6,486 nt of DNA from JBNJEA01 sp051745395 (GTDB taxonomy: Bacteria; Desulfobacterota; Desulfobacteria; Desulfobacterales; Desulfosalsimonadaceae): contig JBNJEA010000160.1 in the NCBI GenBank assembly GCA_051745395.1, forward strand, positions 1 to 6,486. The letters are read 5' to 3'. This document shows positions 4,760 through 6,486 of this stretch, in pieces (position 1 is the first letter of the stretch; each line of letters starts with the position of its first letter). The position numbers were made by a program, and so were the translations under genes. The notes beneath the pieces are model-generated. The model ran no database searches and had not been told where the DNA came from. It saw only the letters and a program-made list of their open reading frames with translations.

Positions 4760-5011
4760 TTATGTCTGTTTTAATCTTGCAATGACGGTTTTTTCCAGGT
4801 CGGCGACGATTTGCTGCATAATGTCGCGCCGGGCGACGGGGCCGGAGTTGTTCCAGCCGCTGTCAAAGGCCTGCCGGATTTTTTCCCGAAAGGCTTCGGG
4901 GGTCTCGACCACGGACTGCCAGGCATAGAGCTTCTGGACAATATGGCGTTCTTCGGCCGTGAGTTCTTTTTCCGTATCGATTTTCCGGCCGCTGGAAAGG
5001 GTGATCGTCAT
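4760..5011 (-). CDS. Conserved-looking 83-residue protein of unknown function
   Basis: I do not recognise a named family. The protein is small, soluble and charged, with no signal peptide, membrane segment or cysteine. It begins with a short strand-like segment (MTITLSSGRKID) and continues as helix-prone sequence at about 18-36, 39-52 and 60-81. A Trp-Asn-Asn-Ser-Gly turn lies at 53-57, and the C terminus is rich in Ile, Leu, Lys and Arg. Coding is supported by a TATAAA element just upstream, a weak GGA ribosome binding motif and tight linkage to the PilZ gene 17 bases downstream. The longer plus-strand frames across it look like shadows. As a partner of a PilZ gene it could be a regulatory or adaptor protein, but that is only context. 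Confidence 0.75.
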   Translation of the reverse strand: MTITLSSGRKIDTEKELTAEERHIVQKLYAWQSVVETPEAFREKIRQAFDSGWNNSGPVARRDIMQQIVADLEKTVIARLKQT

Positions 5012-5032
5012 GTCGGGTCCGTTTTTATGGAT

Positions 5033-5038
5033 TTTATA
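5033..5038 (-). promoter_or_regulatory. Possible -10 box for the 83-residue gene and PilZ unit
   Basis: TATAAA on the minus strand lies 21 bases before the ATG at 5011 and matches five of six -10 consensus bases. No recognisable -35 occurs at 16-18 bases upstream, so it would need an activator or be a chance AT-rich match. Confidence 0.3.
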
Positions 5039-5059
5039 GATTGTTTTTCAGCAAAAAAG

Positions 5060-5074
5060 AACCAAATTCTGGTT
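5060..5074. promoter_or_regulatory. Inverted repeat in the divergent control region upstream of lctP
   Basis: AACCA-AATTC-TGGTT is a perfect 5-bp inverted repeat with a five-base centre, followed by AACATGTT, an 8-bp palindrome at 5084-5091. Both lie in the 185-bp AT-rich gap between the divergent 83-residue gene and lctP. They could be regulator sites. No convincing plus-strand promoter for lctP was found in the gap; TTGTCA in the 5115-5125 region has only a poor -10 partner. Confidence 0.3.
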
Positions 5075-5183
5075 TTACTATGTAACATGTTTATTTTTCG
5101 ATATGAATTTTTTTTGTTTTCTTGTCAGCCGAAAGCCGTTATTTTCAAAAACACTGTTAACCCATCCGAACATATATCAGGAA

Positions 5184-5189
5184 AAGGAG
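5184..5189 (+). promoter_or_regulatory. Ribosome binding site of lctP
   Basis: AAGGAG lies seven bases before the ATG at 5197 and decides that start for the long open frame reaching the window end. Confidence 0.85.
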
Positions 5190-5196
5190 ACGCATC

Positions 5197-6486
5197 ATGT
5201 CCATAGGAATTCTTGCTGGTTTTGCTTTTCTGCCCATCCTGATCGCGCTGGTGCTCATGGTCGGCTTTCGCTGGCCGGCAACCCGGGCGATGCCGGTGGC
5301 CTGGCTGGTGGCCGCGGCAACGGCGGTGCTGGTCTGGCAGATGGATTTCGTTCTGGTGGCCGCCTCCACGCTGCAAGGTTTCGGCAGCGCCATTACGGTG
5401 CTTCTCATCGTTTTCGGCGCGCTGCTGATTTTGTATACCCTGACGGAAAGCGGCGGCATGGAAACCATCAATCACGGCTTCCACGGCATTACAAGGGACC
5501 GCCGCGTCCAGGTGATCATCATCGCCTTTGTCTTCGAGGCCTTTTTGGAGGGTGCCGCCGGCTTCGGCACACCGGCGGCCATCGGCGGCCCGCTGCTGTT
5601 AAGCCTCGGATTTCCCGCCCTGGCTGCGGTTTTGGTCGCCCTGATTTTAAACACGATGCCGGTGACCTTTGGTGCGGTGGGCACACCGATCTGGTTCGGT
5701 CTGAAAAACCTTTCGGGCAAGGTCGACGCCGCGGCCGCGGCCGGCGATGTCGGCTTTGCGGGCATGGACGGGTTTAACATGCTGGTGGGCAAATGGTCGG
5801 CCGTGTTGCACACCCCGATGATCTATATCCTGCCGATTTTTGTGGTCTGTTTCATGACCCGGCTATTCGGTGAAAACCGCTCCTGGAAGGAGGGGCTGGC
5901 CATCTGGAAATTTTCCCTGTTTGCCTCCACCGCCTTTGTGATCCCCTTCCTGGCATCGGCCTTTCTGATCGGCGAGGAGTTCCCGGCGCTCATCGGCGGG
6001 CTTGTCGGCCTGGCGGTTGTTTTGTTCGGGGCCAAAAAGGGCTGGCTGCTGCCGGAAACCGCATGGGATTTCGGCCCGCAGTCGAAATGGGAAAAGGAGT
6101 GGACCGGCGAAATCGCCACGGCCGAAAACATTGCCTTCCAGCCCCGGATGAGCCAGTTTCTGGCCTGGATGCCCTATGTGCTAATCGGCCTGATCCTGGT
6201 GCTGACCCGGGTGAAATTTCTGCCCTTCGGCGACTGGGTTACCGGCTGGTCGGTCGGGGTCACCGGTATCCTCGGCCAGTCGGACGTCGACTACGCGCTG
6301 CGGCCTTTCTACAATCCGGGTATTATTCCCTTTGTCCTGGTGGCCGTAATGACCATCGGCTTGCACCGGATGCCGGCGGCCAGGGTGAAAAAGGCCTGGT
6401 CCGATGCGTTCCGCCGGATGAAAAACCCCACCATTGCCTTGATTTTTGCCGTGGCACTGGTGCAGATTTTTAAAAATTCCGCCATG
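5197..6486 (+). CDS. lctP: L-lactate permease, LctP/LldP family (3' truncated by the window)
   Basis: The frame is open from the ATG at 5197 to the last base, giving 430 residues of a family usually about 550-590 long, so roughly a quarter is missing. It is a polytopic inner-membrane transporter that takes up lactate, and often glycolate, with a cation. The N terminus starts directly with a hydrophobic helix (residues 3-22). Family motifs include RAMPVAW at 30-36, EGAAGFGTPAAI at 118-129 and NTMPVTFGAVGTP at 152-164, the two Gly-Thr-Pro elements likely forming part of the transport path. Many hydrophobic segments follow. AAGGAG seven bases upstream (5184-5189) fixes the start. It is transcribed divergently from the PilZ unit. 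In a sulfate reducer it would supply lactate for oxidation to pyruvate and acetate; the lactate dehydrogenase genes may lie beyond the edge. The coupling ion is not determinable. Confidence 0.95.
   Translation, partial: MSIGILAGFAFLPILIALVLMVGFRWPATRAMPVAWLVAAATAVLVWQMDFVLVAASTLQGFGSAITVLLIVFGALLILYTLTESGGMETINHGFHGITRDRRVQVIIIAFVFEAFLEGAAGFGTPAAIGGPLLLSLGFPALAAVLVALILNTMPVTFGAVGTPIWFGLKNLSGKVDAAAAAGDVGFAGMDGFNMLVGKWSAVLHTPMIYILPIFVVCFMTRLFGENRSWKEGLAIWKFSLFASTAFVIPFLASAFLIGEEFPALIGGLVGLAVVLFGAKKGWLLPETAWDFGPQSKWEKEWTGEIATAENIAFQPRMSQFLAWMPYVLIGLILVLTRVKFLPFGDWVTGWSVGVTGILGQSDVDYALRPFYNPGIIPFVLVAVMTIGLHRMPAARVKKAWSDAFRRMKNPTIALIFAVALVQIFKNSAM

Noticed and set aside
5103..5777. A 224-codon plus-strand frame overlapping the start of lctP
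   Set aside because: It is Arg/Gly/His-rich and out of frame with the permease, which has family motifs and a strong ribosome binding site.

Overview
The window reads as chromosomal DNA from a Gram-negative, probably anaerobic bacterium. The best guess is a sulfate reducer of the Desulfobacterota (Desulfobacterales-like). This rests on three things: a membrane-sector F0 ATP synthase cluster with no F1 genes beside it, a lactate permease, and a multi-PAS sensor kinase. The taxonomic call is inference from gene content and protein style, not from a database match. Coding regions are moderately GC-rich by eye and the intergenic stretches are AT-rich.

Layout. Bases 1-330 are the 3' end of uvrA (+). 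Its last codons run through a G-quadruplex-like run into a 7-bp tandem array that supplies the stop codon. Bases 331-539 hold that array, a second 8-bp array and a strong bidirectional hairpin terminator between uvrA and the convergent atp genes. Bases 540-2255 (minus strand) carry atpZ, atpI, atpB and atpE in transcription order: an F0-only operon encoding the assembly proteins, the a subunit and the c-ring subunit. The c subunit has the residue pattern of Na+-binding rotor rings. Bases 2256-2434 are a divergent intergenic region with candidate promoters and a hairpin over the atpZ ribosome binding site. Bases 2435-4363 (+) encode a soluble sensor histidine kinase with a degenerate receiver domain, two PAS domains sharing a Cys-Pro motif, and a kinase core with an unusual H box. 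Bases 4389-5011 (minus) hold a two-gene unit: an 83-residue protein of unknown function followed by a PilZ-domain protein that probably binds c-di-GMP. Bases 5012-5196 are a divergent, AT-rich control region. From 5197 to the window edge (+) runs an open, 3'-truncated L-lactate permease gene (lctP family).

How they fit together. The permease brings in lactate as electron donor and carbon source. The F0 cluster builds the ion-conducting half of the ATP synthase, and the c-subunit sequence suggests the coupling ion may be Na+. The kinase and the PilZ protein are signalling genes whose inputs and outputs cannot be read from this window. uvrA is DNA repair and only a chance neighbour.

No rRNA, tRNA, CRISPR array, insertion sequence or phage gene was seen. 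I found no clear new multi-gene system. The most interesting items are the Na+-type c subunit, the repeat array at the uvrA stop codon, the possible control structures at atpZ, atpI and atpE, the possibly leaderless kinase mRNA, and the non-standard kinase motifs.
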